A DNA stretch of 64,000 nt. It comes from Sphingomonas sp. Leaf22. Lineage in GTDB: Bacteria > Pseudomonadota > Alphaproteobacteria > Sphingomonadales > Sphingomonadaceae. Of the stretch, positions 49,165-57,068 are shown one piece after another. The translations under genes and the position numbers were made by a program. The notes under the pieces are model-generated. The model was given only the letters and a program-made list of their open reading frames with translations. It searched no databases and was not told the DNA's origin. The DNA lies in NCBI RefSeq assembly GCF_001421715.1, contig NZ_LMKP01000012.1, positions 352,501 through 416,500 on the forward strand, given 5' to 3'. Within the stretch, counting starts at the first letter, position 1. Every line of letters begins with the position of its first letter.

Positions 49165-49617
49165 ATGCGCGAACTGGTGGAGCGGCGGCTGGAGGCCGGG
49201 CGGATCCGCGATGCGGCGGGCGGGCGGCGGGTGACGGTCAACCTGCGCGAATCGCCGCTCGACTGGCTGAAGGCGCGGTCGCTGGTCGATGGTCGGCAGT
49301 ATGAGGCGGGGGAGCGGTTGCGCGGCGATTTCGAACGCGCGTCGTTGGGGCCGCAGGTGACGATGCGCTGGGACGGCGCGCCACGCGGCGGCAACGGCGC
49401 GCCGGTCGACCCGTCGGGCAGGCAGGTCGCGGCGAAAGCCCGGTTCGATGCGGCGATCGCGGCGGTTGGGCCCGGACTGTCGGACATCCTGTGGCGGACG
49501 GTGTGCGCGAACGAGGGGCTGCCGGCAGCGGAAAAGGCGCTGGGCTGGCCGGCGCGCGCCGGGCGGCTGGTGCTTACGCTGGCGCTCGACCGGCTGGCGG
49601 CGCATTACCGGTTTTGA
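49165..49617 (+). CDS. DUF6456-domain protein (candidate GafY-type GTA activator)
   Basis: A 150-aa protein: RRVTVNLRESPLDWLKARSLVDGRQYEAGERLRGDFERASLGPQVTMRWDGAPRGG, then RFDAAIAAVGPGLSDILWRTVCANEGLPAAEKALGWPARAGRLVLTLALDRLAAHY. This is the DUF6456 pattern, a helical DNA-binding-like module. From memory, DUF6456 is the domain of GafA in Rhodobacter and GafY in Caulobacter, the direct activators of GTA clusters. The divergent XRE gene and the GTA cluster 5 kb downstream support that role here. A separate GafZ-type sigma/antitermination-like partner is not seen in the window. Confidence 0.75.
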   Translation: MRELVERRLEAGRIRDAAGGRRVTVNLRESPLDWLKARSLVDGRQYEAGERLRGDFERASLGPQVTMRWDGAPRGGNGAPVDPSGRQVAAKARFDAAIAAVGPGLSDILWRTVCANEGLPAAEKALGWPARAGRLVLTLALDRLAAHYRF

Positions 49618-49623
49618 GGAAGA

Positions 49624-49704
49624 CGGCACCGGCCCGCTCCCCCACCCCACCACCCATTCAGGATACTTGCGTGAGTGGTGGGGTGGGGGAGTGGGCCGGT
49701 GCCG
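49624..49704. repeat. Family D palindrome, copy 2
   Basis: An 81-bp palindrome with arms GGCACCGGCCCGCTCCCCCA and its complement around a CAGGATACTTGCG centre. It separates convergent DUF6456 and DUF2339 genes and provides the last codons and stop of the DUF2339 gene. Confidence 0.85.
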
Positions 49705-52087
49705 CAACCAGAAACTTGCGATACGCCCAGCCGATCGCGATCAGCGCCGCGCCCAGCCCCATGAACGACAGGATGCGCAGCACGCCCGCCAGCGCGGCGG
49801 CATCGATCAGGAAGACCTTGAGCGTGGTGAGGGTCAGCAGCGCAAGGCCGAAGCGGCGCAGGTCGGCGCTGCCCACCGACAGGCCGCGCCACAGCCACAC
49901 GATCGCGAGGCCGAGCATCGCCGCCGAATAGCCCCAGTTTTCGGGCGTCGACACCGGGCCGGTCAGCAGCGTGCCATGGGCAAGCTGGCGGATGGTGGCG
50001 AGCGTCGCGGCGAGGGTGAGCAGCGCCGCGATCAGGCTGCGGCGGGGGAAGTCGCTCAGCCGCCAGACCAGCGCGGCGGCGAAGCCGAGGTGGAGCGTGG
50101 CGGCGTTGAGCAGCGGGAGCGGGCCGACCGCCTGTGTGATCCATACCGGGTTGAGGCCGAGCAGGTCGTACCAAGTGAGGCGCGCGAGGCCGAGCGTGAG
50201 GAAGGCGGTGGCGAGCCTGCGGTGCCGTTGCCACAGCACGGCACCGACCAGCAGCGCGAGGTCGGTCAGCAGGACGCGCTCGATGAACCCGTTCGCCTCG
50301 AAGGCGGGCAGGGTGGCGATGGCGAAGGGTTGTTTGAGCAGGACATAGGTGCCGAGGACGGTCAGCACGATCTCGATCGGCACGATGACCCGGCGGAACG
50401 ATGCGAACAGCGCCGGCGCGCGCCATGCCGCGGTGAGGATGGCGATGCCGGGCAGGAGGATAAGCGTGGCGGCATCGGCGGCGCGCGGCAGATAGGCGTA
50501 GGGAAAGACGTCGAAGCCGAGCGACTTGCCGAGCGCGACGCCGATCTGCGCGATCGGTTCGCTGGCGGCGAGGATCAGCAACAGCCATGGCAGGGCGGCC
50601 AGCCGCCCGATCGCGACCGGATCGAGGCGCAGCGTCGCGAGCAGCACTCCGCCCGCCGCCAGCGGCGCGAGCGCGAGCCATGGGGCGGGCAGATGGATGG
50701 CGAGCAGGATGCCGACTGCCAGCGCGACCGTGGCGATACCCCCGACCAGTCCGGCATCACCTGCCCCGCTGCGGTCGCGGTGCCGCCATGCGAGCGCCGC
50801 CCCGGCCAATGCGAGCAACAGCCACAGCGCCGGGCGCGCGATCCATGGCGTGCAAAGCTGTGTCGCCAGCAGCGGGCCGATGCTGCCGATCAGGGCGACC
50901 CTTGCCCAGCCGGCACTGCGCCGCGACAATCCGGCACCGGCCCCCGCGAAGATCAGCATGGCGAGCGGCACCATCGATTCGGTCGCGTTGCCGTCGTCCT
51001 GCACCATCCCGGCGGCGGTCAGCAGGGTGACGAGGATCGCGGCGGTGATCGCGGCGGGCAGCAGCGCCGCGTCGCGCCATGCGAGGAACAGCGCCGCCGC
51101 CGACAGCGTCAGGTAGAAGCCCCATGCCATCGCCGAGAAATCGAGCATTGGCGCGATCGCCAGCATCTGGACCAGCGCGGCGAGCAGCGGCGCGGCGCGC
51201 AGCCAGCGGCGTTCGATCGCGGCGCGCGGGGCGGCGAGGCTGCCGCCGATCGCCAGTGTGACGAGGAACGCGCCGATTCCGGCCAGCCGGTCGGGCGGGA
51301 CCAGCGCGATCAGCAACCCCGCCCAGCCGAACGCGGCAACCAGCGCGCTCATCGCCAGCCACGCCCAGCCACGCACGATGGCGAGGCTGAGCAGGGCAGC
51401 GACGAACAGGCCGAGATAGACCAGCAGCGCACCTATGCCCGCCGCGTCATAGCCGGCGACCAGCGGCGCCGCGAACCCGCCGACCAGCGCCATCACCGCC
51501 GTCGGCGGCCCGTGGCGCAGCGCGAGGAACAGGCCGAGCGCGGTGATCGCCAGCATGATCGCGAACCCGGCAAGCGGGTCGACCAGATGATAGAGCGCGG
51601 CGGCGAGATAGAGCGTGGCATAGGCCGAGGCGATGCCGGCCCCGGCCAGCACCTGCGCGATGCGCGGGTCGTCGTGGGTGGCGGGCAGGCGGCGGGCCGC
51701 TTCGCTGCCGATCAGCAGGGCGAGCGCGAAGGCGGCGGCGAACGCGGTGCGGATCGCCGGGGTCAGCCACCCCGCCTCGATCGACAGCCGGACGAGGAAG
51801 ATGCCGCCGACGACCAGCGCCAGCCCGCCGATCCACACCGGCAGGCGGCTGCCGACGAGCGTTTCGAAATCGATGCTCGGTATAGTCGATCGCGGCAGCC
51901 TTGGGCGGGGCGGCGCGATGCGGGGGCGGACCGCCTCCGGTACTGCCGGTGCCGCCGCTTCGGGCAGGGCGATCGGCGGCGTGGGGGCGGCCAGTCGTGC
52001 CTCCAGCGCCACGACGCGCCGCTGCAACCGGGCCAGCGCGACCGACAGGGCGATCACCGCGAGGAGGAGGACTATCGTCACCACCAC
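49658..52087 (-). CDS. DUF2339 multi-pass membrane protein
   Basis: A very hydrophobic protein of about 809 aa with more than 20 predicted membrane helices. An N-terminal anchor (VTIVLLLAVIALSVALARLQRRVVALEARL) and Pro-rich linker lead to the DUF2339 start FETLVGSRLPVWIGGLALVVGGIFLVRLSIEAGWLTPAIR. Function unknown. No ATG fits; GTG 52087 (one of three consecutive GTGs) is a best guess. The C-terminal APAHSPTPPLTQVS and the stop come from a family D palindrome, so the original end has probably been replaced. Confidence 0.8.
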   Translation of the reverse strand: MVVTIVLLLAVIALSVALARLQRRVVALEARLAAPTPPIALPEAAAPAVPEAVRPRIAPPRPRLPRSTIPSIDFETLVGSRLPVWIGGLALVVGGIFLVRLSIEAGWLTPAIRTAFAAAFALALLIGSEAARRLPATHDDPRIAQVLAGAGIASAYATLYLAAALYHLVDPLAGFAIMLAITALGLFLALRHGPPTAVMALVGGFAAPLVAGYDAAGIGALLVYLGLFVAALLSLAIVRGWAWLAMSALVAAFGWAGLLIALVPPDRLAGIGAFLVTLAIGGSLAAPRAAIERRWLRAAPLLAALVQMLAIAPMLDFSAMAWGFYLTLSAAALFLAWRDAALLPAAITAAILVTLLTAAGMVQDDGNATESMVPLAMLIFAGAGAGLSRRSAGWARVALIGSIGPLLATQLCTPWIARPALWLLLALAGAALAWRHRDRSGAGDAGLVGGIATVALAVGILLAIHLPAPWLALAPLAAGGVLLATLRLDPVAIGRLAALPWLLLILAASEPIAQIGVALGKSLGFDVFPYAYLPRAADAATLILLPGIAILTAAWRAPALFASFRRVIVPIEIVLTVLGTYVLLKQPFAIATLPAFEANGFIERVLLTDLALLVGAVLWQRHRRLATAFLTLGLARLTWYDLLGLNPVWITQAVGPLPLLNAATLHLGFAAALVWRLSDFPRRSLIAALLTLAATLATIRQLAHGTLLTGPVSTPENWGYSAAMLGLAIVWLWRGLSVGSADLRRFGLALLTLTTLKVFLIDAAALAGVLRILSFMGLGAALIAIGWAYRKFLVAAPAHSPTPPLTQVS

Positions 52088-52147
52088 CGGTTGTGGCACA
52101 GGCCGGGGGCCGGTGTCGCCCCCTTCGGGGCCAATGGAGACGCACCC

Positions 52148-52804
52148 ATGAAGATATACGGATCGACCATCTCGCCCTTCGTGCGCAAGGCGGTGGTCTT
52201 TGCCGAGGAAAAGCGGCTGGCGGTCGAGCTCGTCCCGACCGCGCCGGGCGATACCGCGCCGGCGTTCCGCGCGATCAGTCCGTTCGGGCAGATTCCGGCG
52301 ATGGTCGACGGCGACTACGCCCTGTCCGATTCGAGCGCGATCATCGCCTATCTGGAGGCGGAACATCCCGAACCAGCGTTGATCCCGGCCGATGCGCGAC
52401 TGCGCGGCCAAACGATCTGGTTCGACGAAATGGCGGATACGGTGATCTTCGCCACGGGCAGGACGATGTTGTTCAATCGGGTGGTCGGGCCGTTGCTGCG
52501 CGGGGTGCCGGGCGATGCGGCGGCGGCGGACCGGGCCGAGCGCGATCAGTGGCCGCCGATCCTCGCCTATCTGGAACAAGCGGTGACGGGGCGCGACTTT
52601 CTGGTCGGGAACGGTTTCACGCTGGCCGATATCGCGGTGACCAGCGCGCTGGCGAGTTCGCTGCATGCGACCGCGCCGATCGAGGCGGCGGGCCATCCGG
52701 AACTGGCGCGCTATCTGGACAGGATGCTGGCGCGGCCAGCCTTTGCCCGGCGGCTGGCGGCGGAACGCGGTTTTATCGCCAAGGTGCGGAGTAAGGTAGG
52801 GTGA
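52148..52804 (+). CDS. Glutathione S-transferase family protein
   Basis: A 218-aa GST. The thioredoxin-fold N-terminal domain is MKIYGSTISPFVRKAVVFAEEK with the cis-Pro GQIPAMVDGDYALSDSSAIIAYLE; the C-terminal helical domain contains GNGFTLADIAVTSALA with the N-capping Asp. The catalytic position is Ser (STIS) rather than Cys. Substrate unknown. Its stop overlaps the dapF GTG start (GTGA). Confidence 0.9.
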   Translation: MKIYGSTISPFVRKAVVFAEEKRLAVELVPTAPGDTAPAFRAISPFGQIPAMVDGDYALSDSSAIIAYLEAEHPEPALIPADARLRGQTIWFDEMADTVIFATGRTMLFNRVVGPLLRGVPGDAAAADRAERDQWPPILAYLEQAVTGRDFLVGNGFTLADIAVTSALASSLHATAPIEAAGHPELARYLDRMLARPAFARRLAAERGFIAKVRSKVG

Positions 52805-53754
52805 CGAGGTTTTCGTTTTTGCATTGTCATGGGTCGGGGAATGATTTTCCGTTGATCGATGCGCGGGGGATCGATCTGTCCGATCAGGAATGGGCGCGGG
52901 TGGCGCGGGCGTTGGCGGACCGGCGCGGGGACGTTGGCGGCGATGGGTTGTTGTTGTTAACTGGCGAAGATCGATCGCATATTTTCGGGATGCGGATGTT
53001 CAATCCCGATGGGTCGGAGGCGGAGACGTGCCTGAACGGCCTGCGCTGTACCGCGCGGCTGGGGTTCGAGGTGACGGACACCGAAGCCGGGCGGGTGCGG
53101 CTGAAGGTCAGTGACGCGGAGGCGCGGCGGGTCGCGCCGATCGCGACAGGCGTCACCACGATCGAGACGAAGGTCGGACCGGTATCGCTGCTGCCGGCGG
53201 ACGTCGGGCTGACCGTCGGCGACGCGGCGTTCGTCGAGGCGGCGATCCCCGGATTGCCGAGCGAGCGACGCTTCACCGCCGTCGCCATGCCCAACCCGCA
53301 TCTGGTGGCGTTCGTCGACGCGGTCGACGATGGCGAGCTGGTGATGCTGGGCGACTGGTGCGAGGCGGGGCCGGCGCTGATCCCGGCGCGGGCCAATGTC
53401 AGTTTCGTCGAACTGCGCGAACAGGGGCATGAGCGCGCGCTGTTCGTGCGGACCTATGAACGCGGTGTCGGGCTGACCAACAGCTGCGGCAGCGCGATGG
53501 CGGCATCGACGCTGGCGGCGGCGCGGACCGGACGGATCGGCTGGAGCGTCGAGACGCGCGTCTTCAACCGGGGCGGCATGGTGCGCGCGACGGCCGAGGT
53601 AGGTGATGTCGTGACGATCGCGGGGAATGCGACATTCGCATGGGACGGCGAGATCGAGGTCGATCCGGCGACCGGTTCGGTCGGGCCGCTGCGGATCGTG
53701 GCGCGGCGCGAGGAGGAGGTTGCGGCTTGGGAGGGAATGTTGGCGGGGTTGTGA
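52801..53754 (+). CDS. dapF: Diaminopimelate epimerase
   Basis: Interconverts LL- and meso-diaminopimelate. The 317-aa protein has HGSGNDFPLIDAR, first catalytic Cys77 in MFNPDGSEAETCLNGLRC (usual form CGNG; here CLNG), VAMPNPHLVAFVDAVDD and the second Cys229 in GLTNSCGSAMAAS (usual form ACGTGxCA). It is longer than usual and divergent in both active-site loops, but both Cys are kept. GTG start at 52801 overlaps the GST stop. Likely functional; a different racemase-fold activity is possible. Confidence 0.87.
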   Translation: MTRFSFLHCHGSGNDFPLIDARGIDLSDQEWARVARALADRRGDVGGDGLLLLTGEDRSHIFGMRMFNPDGSEAETCLNGLRCTARLGFEVTDTEAGRVRLKVSDAEARRVAPIATGVTTIETKVGPVSLLPADVGLTVGDAAFVEAAIPGLPSERRFTAVAMPNPHLVAFVDAVDDGELVMLGDWCEAGPALIPARANVSFVELREQGHERALFVRTYERGVGLTNSCGSAMAASTLAAARTGRIGWSVETRVFNRGGMVRATAEVGDVVTIAGNATFAWDGEIEVDPATGSVGPLRIVARREEEVAAWEGMLAGL

Positions 53755-54160
53755 GTTGGCCACTTCCCGTTCGGTTCGGGCTTGTCGAGAGGGGGTGACC
53801 CAGGCGGGTGGGGTTCTCGACGGACGCTTCTCGACAGGCTCGAAGCCGCTCGAACCGAACGGGGGGGAAGGTCTCGCCTCTCTTGGCCAAATCCCGTGCG
53901 AAGTGCCGGTTGCCTTCTGCCGTGCCACCACGCAGGCGGGGGCCAGGGCCGCCGGCAATAGCCGTCGTTTTGTGCGGCTCTGGACCCCCGCCTACGCGGG
54001 GGTACGCCTTCCGGGGTATGTCGCGCTCGAACCGGGTCGTCTGGACCCCCGCCTGCGCGTGGGTATGGTCACGCCGAGAAGGAGCGCGGGACGTTCGCAG
54101 AGGCCCTCGTCAATCCGACTCTCGCGGAGCGCCTGCCCCGCGAGATGGATCGATGCGTGA
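53755..54160. other. Repeat-rich gap before the GTA-flanking genes
   Basis: About 400 bp made almost wholly of repeats: family E copy 2 at 53765-53869, then family B-like arms at 53935-54066 (CCCCCGCCTACGCGGGGGTA and CCCCCGCCTGCGCGTGGGTA). This separates dapF from the minus-strand DUF2384 gene. No gene seen. Confidence 0.7.
53765..53869. repeat. Family E inverted repeat, copy 2
   Basis: Arms CCCGTTCGGTTCGGGCTTGT and GCTCGAACCGAACGGG, containing GTTCTCGACGGACGCTTCTC identical to copy 1 at 43581. Confidence 0.8.
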
Positions 54161-54499
54161 TTATGCCGTCCGCGCCAGCATCGCCGCTTCGACGCTTTGC
54201 AGGCCCTCCGCACTCGCGATGGCGAGGTCGAGCGGGCGGCCGCCAAGGGCGTCGTCATGGTCGTTCAGGAAGGCCATCGCCTTGTCCCGCTCGCCGAAGC
54301 GGCGAAAGGCGCTGGTCGCGACCTGGCCCTGACGGCTGGCCTGATCGGGGGTGAGGCGTACCGTCGTGTATTTGCGCTTGAAGCGCATCGCGCCGGGCTT
54401 GCGCGGGGTTTCGGCGGGGGCTTCGGCCACGGCTTCGACGGGAAGTTCGGCCACGGCGTCGGCGGGCAGGTCGGCCAGCGTGTCGGGGGCGGCGGTCAT
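54161..54499 (-). CDS. DUF2384 (Xre/MbcA/ParS antitoxin-like) protein
   Basis: A 112-aa protein. The N-terminal 35 residues are acidic and Ala/Pro-rich; the C-terminal part FGERDKAMAFLNDHDDALGGRPLDLAIASAEGLQSVEAAML matches the MbcA/ParS/Xre toxin-binding domain (DUF2384). The middle KRKYTTVRLTPDQASRQGQVATSAFRRF is basic. No RES-domain toxin is next to it; instead a 56-aa ORF is coupled upstream (ATGA). It is divergent from the terminase operon and may be a regulator repurposed for the GTA locus. Confidence 0.75.
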   Translation of the reverse strand: MTAAPDTLADLPADAVAELPVEAVAEAPAETPRKPGAMRFKRKYTTVRLTPDQASRQGQVATSAFRRFGERDKAMAFLNDHDDALGGRPLDLAIASAEGLQSVEAAMLARTA

Positions 54500-54666
54500 G
54501 CTGCCACCATCCGGCCGGAGGCACCGAGGATGCTGCGCACCGTTTCGATCTTCGTTTCGTAGCAGCGCGCGGTGCCGTCGTGCGACTCGCGCGCCTCGTT
54601 CGTGGCGGCAGAGGCCGCGCGCATCAGCGCCACCTGATGGCGGTGCAGCAAATCGTTGAGGTCCAT
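54496..54666 (-). CDS. 56-aa helical ORF coupled to the DUF2384 gene
   Basis: Starts MDLNDLLHRHQVALMRAASAATNEARESHDGT and ends ILGASGRMVAA; almost wholly amphipathic helix. GGGAG upstream of ATG 54666. Its TGA overlaps the DUF2384 start, so the two form an operon reading away from the terminase genes. No toxin family recognised. Confidence 0.65.
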   Translation of the reverse strand: MDLNDLLHRHQVALMRAASAATNEARESHDGTARCYETKIETVRSILGASGRMVAA

Positions 54667-54797
54667 ATTCGACGCTCCCAACAGCGTAAGCGGAAGCACG
54701 CGAGTCTCCCGGTCGCTGGCGCCTACGGACCATCTGCCAACGATACACCCTATATGGGGAGGCGGTGCCGCCGTCGCCATGGTCGATGCAAAACGAA

Positions 54798-54806
54798 CCA
54801 GATGGG
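54798..54806 (-). promoter_or_regulatory. Inverted CCCATCTGG element, divergent GTA promoter region
   Basis: CCAGATGGG on the plus strand, i.e. CCCATCTGG on the minus strand, facing the DUF2384 operon. The minus-strand decamer CCCATCTGGT matches the site before the DUF6456 gene exactly. With CATCTGG at 54833 it forms an inverted pair with 28 bp between the heptamers. Confidence 0.45.
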
Positions 54807-54816
54807 AACATTGCGC

Positions 54817-54845
54817 TTGACATCGTCACGCTCATCTGGCACAAA
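54817..54845 (+). promoter_or_regulatory. Putative promoter of the GTA-like operon
   Basis: TTGACA at 54817-54822 and CACAAA at 54840-54845 are 17 bp apart. The spacer end and -10 read CATCTGGCACAA, matching CATCTGGTACAA before the DUF6456 gene at 11 of 12 positions. It lies about 80 bp before the small-terminase start. Confidence 0.5.
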
Positions 54846-54925
54846 ACAGGAACATCGGAAATGGTGGGGATCGGGGCCGGACGGAAACGTCGTCGGCCCC
54901 GAATGGCGTCTGGGGGGGTGGGGAT

Positions 54926-55426
54926 ATGGCAACAGGTAGCGTGATCCGGAGTGCGACGAACCGTCCGCTGCAACGACGACGTGTGGTGCATGGCTGGACC
55001 GACGCGCGTCGCGCGGCGTTTCTCGATCAGATTGCCGCCACCTGCAACATGGCGGCGGCGTTGGCGGCGGTGGGCATGACCAAGACCGGCCTTTATGCGC
55101 TGCGCCGCCGCGATCCGGTGTTCGCCGAGCAGATGCGCAACGCGATGCTGGTCGGGTATGAACGGCTGGAAGCCGAATTGCTGCGCAAGGCCGTGGCCGC
55201 GTTCGAGGATGGCGACACCGGCGGTACGGACGTGGGGGACGTGATCGTCGCACCGATGACCGTCGATCAGGCGATGCGGCTGCTCGAACGCTATCAGGTG
55301 TCGCAAAAGGGTAGCGGCGGTCCCGGAGTTCGCGAGGCCCGGCATCGCGCGACGCAGGCCGAAACCGATGCGATGCTGCTGGAACAATTGCGCATCCTGC
55401 GCGGCCAGCGTGAGAAACAGGCATGA
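54926..55426 (+). CDS. GTA-like small terminase subunit (gp1-like)
   Basis: A 166-aa protein beginning the head cluster. The N-terminal part WTDARRAAFLDQIAATCNMAAALAAVGMTKTGLYALRRRDPVFAEQMRNAM is a helix-turn-helix as in small terminases that bind DNA for packaging; the C-terminal part is coiled (MLLEQLRILRGQREKQA). Identity as terminase small subunit rests on position: its TGA overlaps the large-terminase ATG (ATGA). Confidence 0.78.
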   Translation: MATGSVIRSATNRPLQRRRVVHGWTDARRAAFLDQIAATCNMAAALAAVGMTKTGLYALRRRDPVFAEQMRNAMLVGYERLEAELLRKAVAAFEDGDTGGTDVGDVIVAPMTVDQAMRLLERYQVSQKGSGGPGVREARHRATQAETDAMLLEQLRILRGQREKQA

Positions 55427-56730
55427 TCGCGCGCGATCCGATGATCGACGAGCTGATCGGCCTGAACGATGCCGATCAGGCGCGGATCGTGTCGCGGCTG
55501 ACCCCCAGCCGGCGGCTCGAACTGGCGACGCGGTGGAGCGTCTATGCCCATTCCGGACAGACGGTTGCCGACATTGACTGGACGGTATGGCTGATCCAGG
55601 CGGGGCGGGGCTTCGGCAAGACCCGCGCCGGGGCGCAATGGGTATGCGCGCAGGCGGCGGACCGGCCCGGTCTGCGGATCGCGTTGGTCGGGGCGAACCG
55701 TCGCGATGTCGAAACGGTGATGGTGCGGGGACCGGCCGGGCTGCTGGCGGTCGGACGACATTATGGCACCGTCCACTATCGGCCATCGCACGGCATGGTC
55801 GAGTTCGGGTCGGGCGCGCAGGCGTTCGTCTATGCCGCCGAAAGCCCGGACGGGCTGCGCGGGCCGGAGCATCATATCGCGTGGTGCGACGAGCTGGCGA
55901 AATGGCGCAATGCCGATGCGACCTGGGACAATCTGATGATGGGGATGCGGGTGGGGGAGCGGCCGCAGACGCTGGTCACGACCACGCCCCGCCTGATCCC
56001 GCTGCTGCGGCGCATCCGGGCGATGCCGGGGGTGCGGATCACGGGCGGACGGTCGCGCGACAACCGGCATCTGGCCGAAAGTTACTTCGCACAGATCGAG
56101 GGCAGCTATGCGGGCACAAGGCTGGGGCGGCAGGAGCTGGACGGCGAACTGATCGAGGAGGTGGCGGGCGCGCTGTGGCAGCGGTCGCTGATCGAGACGC
56201 AGCGGGTGGCGATGCCGCCGACGCTGGTGCGGGTGGTGGTCGGGGTCGATCCGCCGGCGGGGGTCGATGGCGATGCGTGCGGGATCGTCGCGGTCGGGCT
56301 GGGCGAGGATGGCCATGGCTATGTGCTGGCCGATGCGAGCGTGCAGGGCCTGTCGCCCGAGGGCTGGGCGGGCGCCGTCGCGGCGTGCGCGGCGCGGCAT
56401 GGGGCCGACCGGGTGGTGGCGGAATCGAACCAGGGCGGGGCGATGGTCGCCAGCGTGCTGCGCGCGGCGGATGCCGGGCTGCCGGTGACGTTGGTCCACG
56501 CATCGCGGGGCAAGGCGGCGCGGGCCGAGCCGATCGTGGCACTGTACGAACATGGCCGGGCGTTCCATGTCGGCGCGTTCCCGGCGCTGGAGGACGAATT
56601 GTGCGGGCTGATCGCCGGGGGCGGCTATCAGGGGCCGGGGCGGTCGCCCGACCGCGCCGATGCGCTGGTGTGGGCGATGCAGGAGTTGATGTTCGGGCGG
56701 CGTGGGGTCGCGACGGTGCGGGTGTTGTGA
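55423..56730 (+). CDS. GTA-like terminase large subunit (gp2-like)
   Basis: DNA-packaging ATPase/nuclease of 435 aa. Walker A is IQAGRGFGKTRAG (GRGFGKT at residues 61-67), Walker B is IAWCDE (152-157), the coupling motif is LVTTTPR (185-190), and the nuclease domain begins VVVGVDPPAG with Asp276. RcGTA-type terminases have this layout and package random host DNA headful. No nuclease residue is visibly lost. Confidence 0.93.
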   Translation: MIARDPMIDELIGLNDADQARIVSRLTPSRRLELATRWSVYAHSGQTVADIDWTVWLIQAGRGFGKTRAGAQWVCAQAADRPGLRIALVGANRRDVETVMVRGPAGLLAVGRHYGTVHYRPSHGMVEFGSGAQAFVYAAESPDGLRGPEHHIAWCDELAKWRNADATWDNLMMGMRVGERPQTLVTTTPRLIPLLRRIRAMPGVRITGGRSRDNRHLAESYFAQIEGSYAGTRLGRQELDGELIEEVAGALWQRSLIETQRVAMPPTLVRVVVGVDPPAGVDGDACGIVAVGLGEDGHGYVLADASVQGLSPEGWAGAVAACAARHGADRVVAESNQGGAMVASVLRAADAGLPVTLVHASRGKAARAEPIVALYEHGRAFHVGAFPALEDELCGLIAGGGYQGPGRSPDRADALVWAMQELMFGRRGVATVRVL

Positions 56731-56806
56731 GGGAACATTGATCGCAACCGTCGCGTAATTACTTCATGGCATGACGTGGTCGTTGCGATGACGGGCGATT
56801 TGAGCG

Positions 56807-57004
56807 ATGAAGAAGGCGATGCGAATTACCCCTGCCCGGACCGGTAGATCCCTGTTGGATGGCGCGATGCGAATCATCGTTCCGCCGCGCATGGAAAAGA
56901 CCTGGTCGTCGCTGGAACAGGGATCGGTCCTGTCCGATTGGCAGGCGGTGGGCGATGATCTGCGCCGGTCGATGAAGCATAAGGGCGATCGCGCCATTGG
57001 GTGA
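56807..57004 (+). CDS. 65-aa ORF in the terminase-portal interval
   Basis: Small frame MKKAMRITPARTGRSLLDG, continuing IVPPRMEKTWSSLEQGSVLSDWQAVGDDLRRSMKHKGDRAIG. Composition is protein-like and the stop falls just before the DUF2335 gene. An ATG at 56867 would leave the most coherent part. No family recognised. Confidence 0.4.
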   Translation: MKKAMRITPARTGRSLLDGAMRIIVPPRMEKTWSSLEQGSVLSDWQAVGDDLRRSMKHKGDRAIG

Positions 57005-57068
57005 CGGTCCACGGCCGGACGACCCCGACAGACGGAACGATCGGGCGATCGTTCCCGACCGCAACAGC

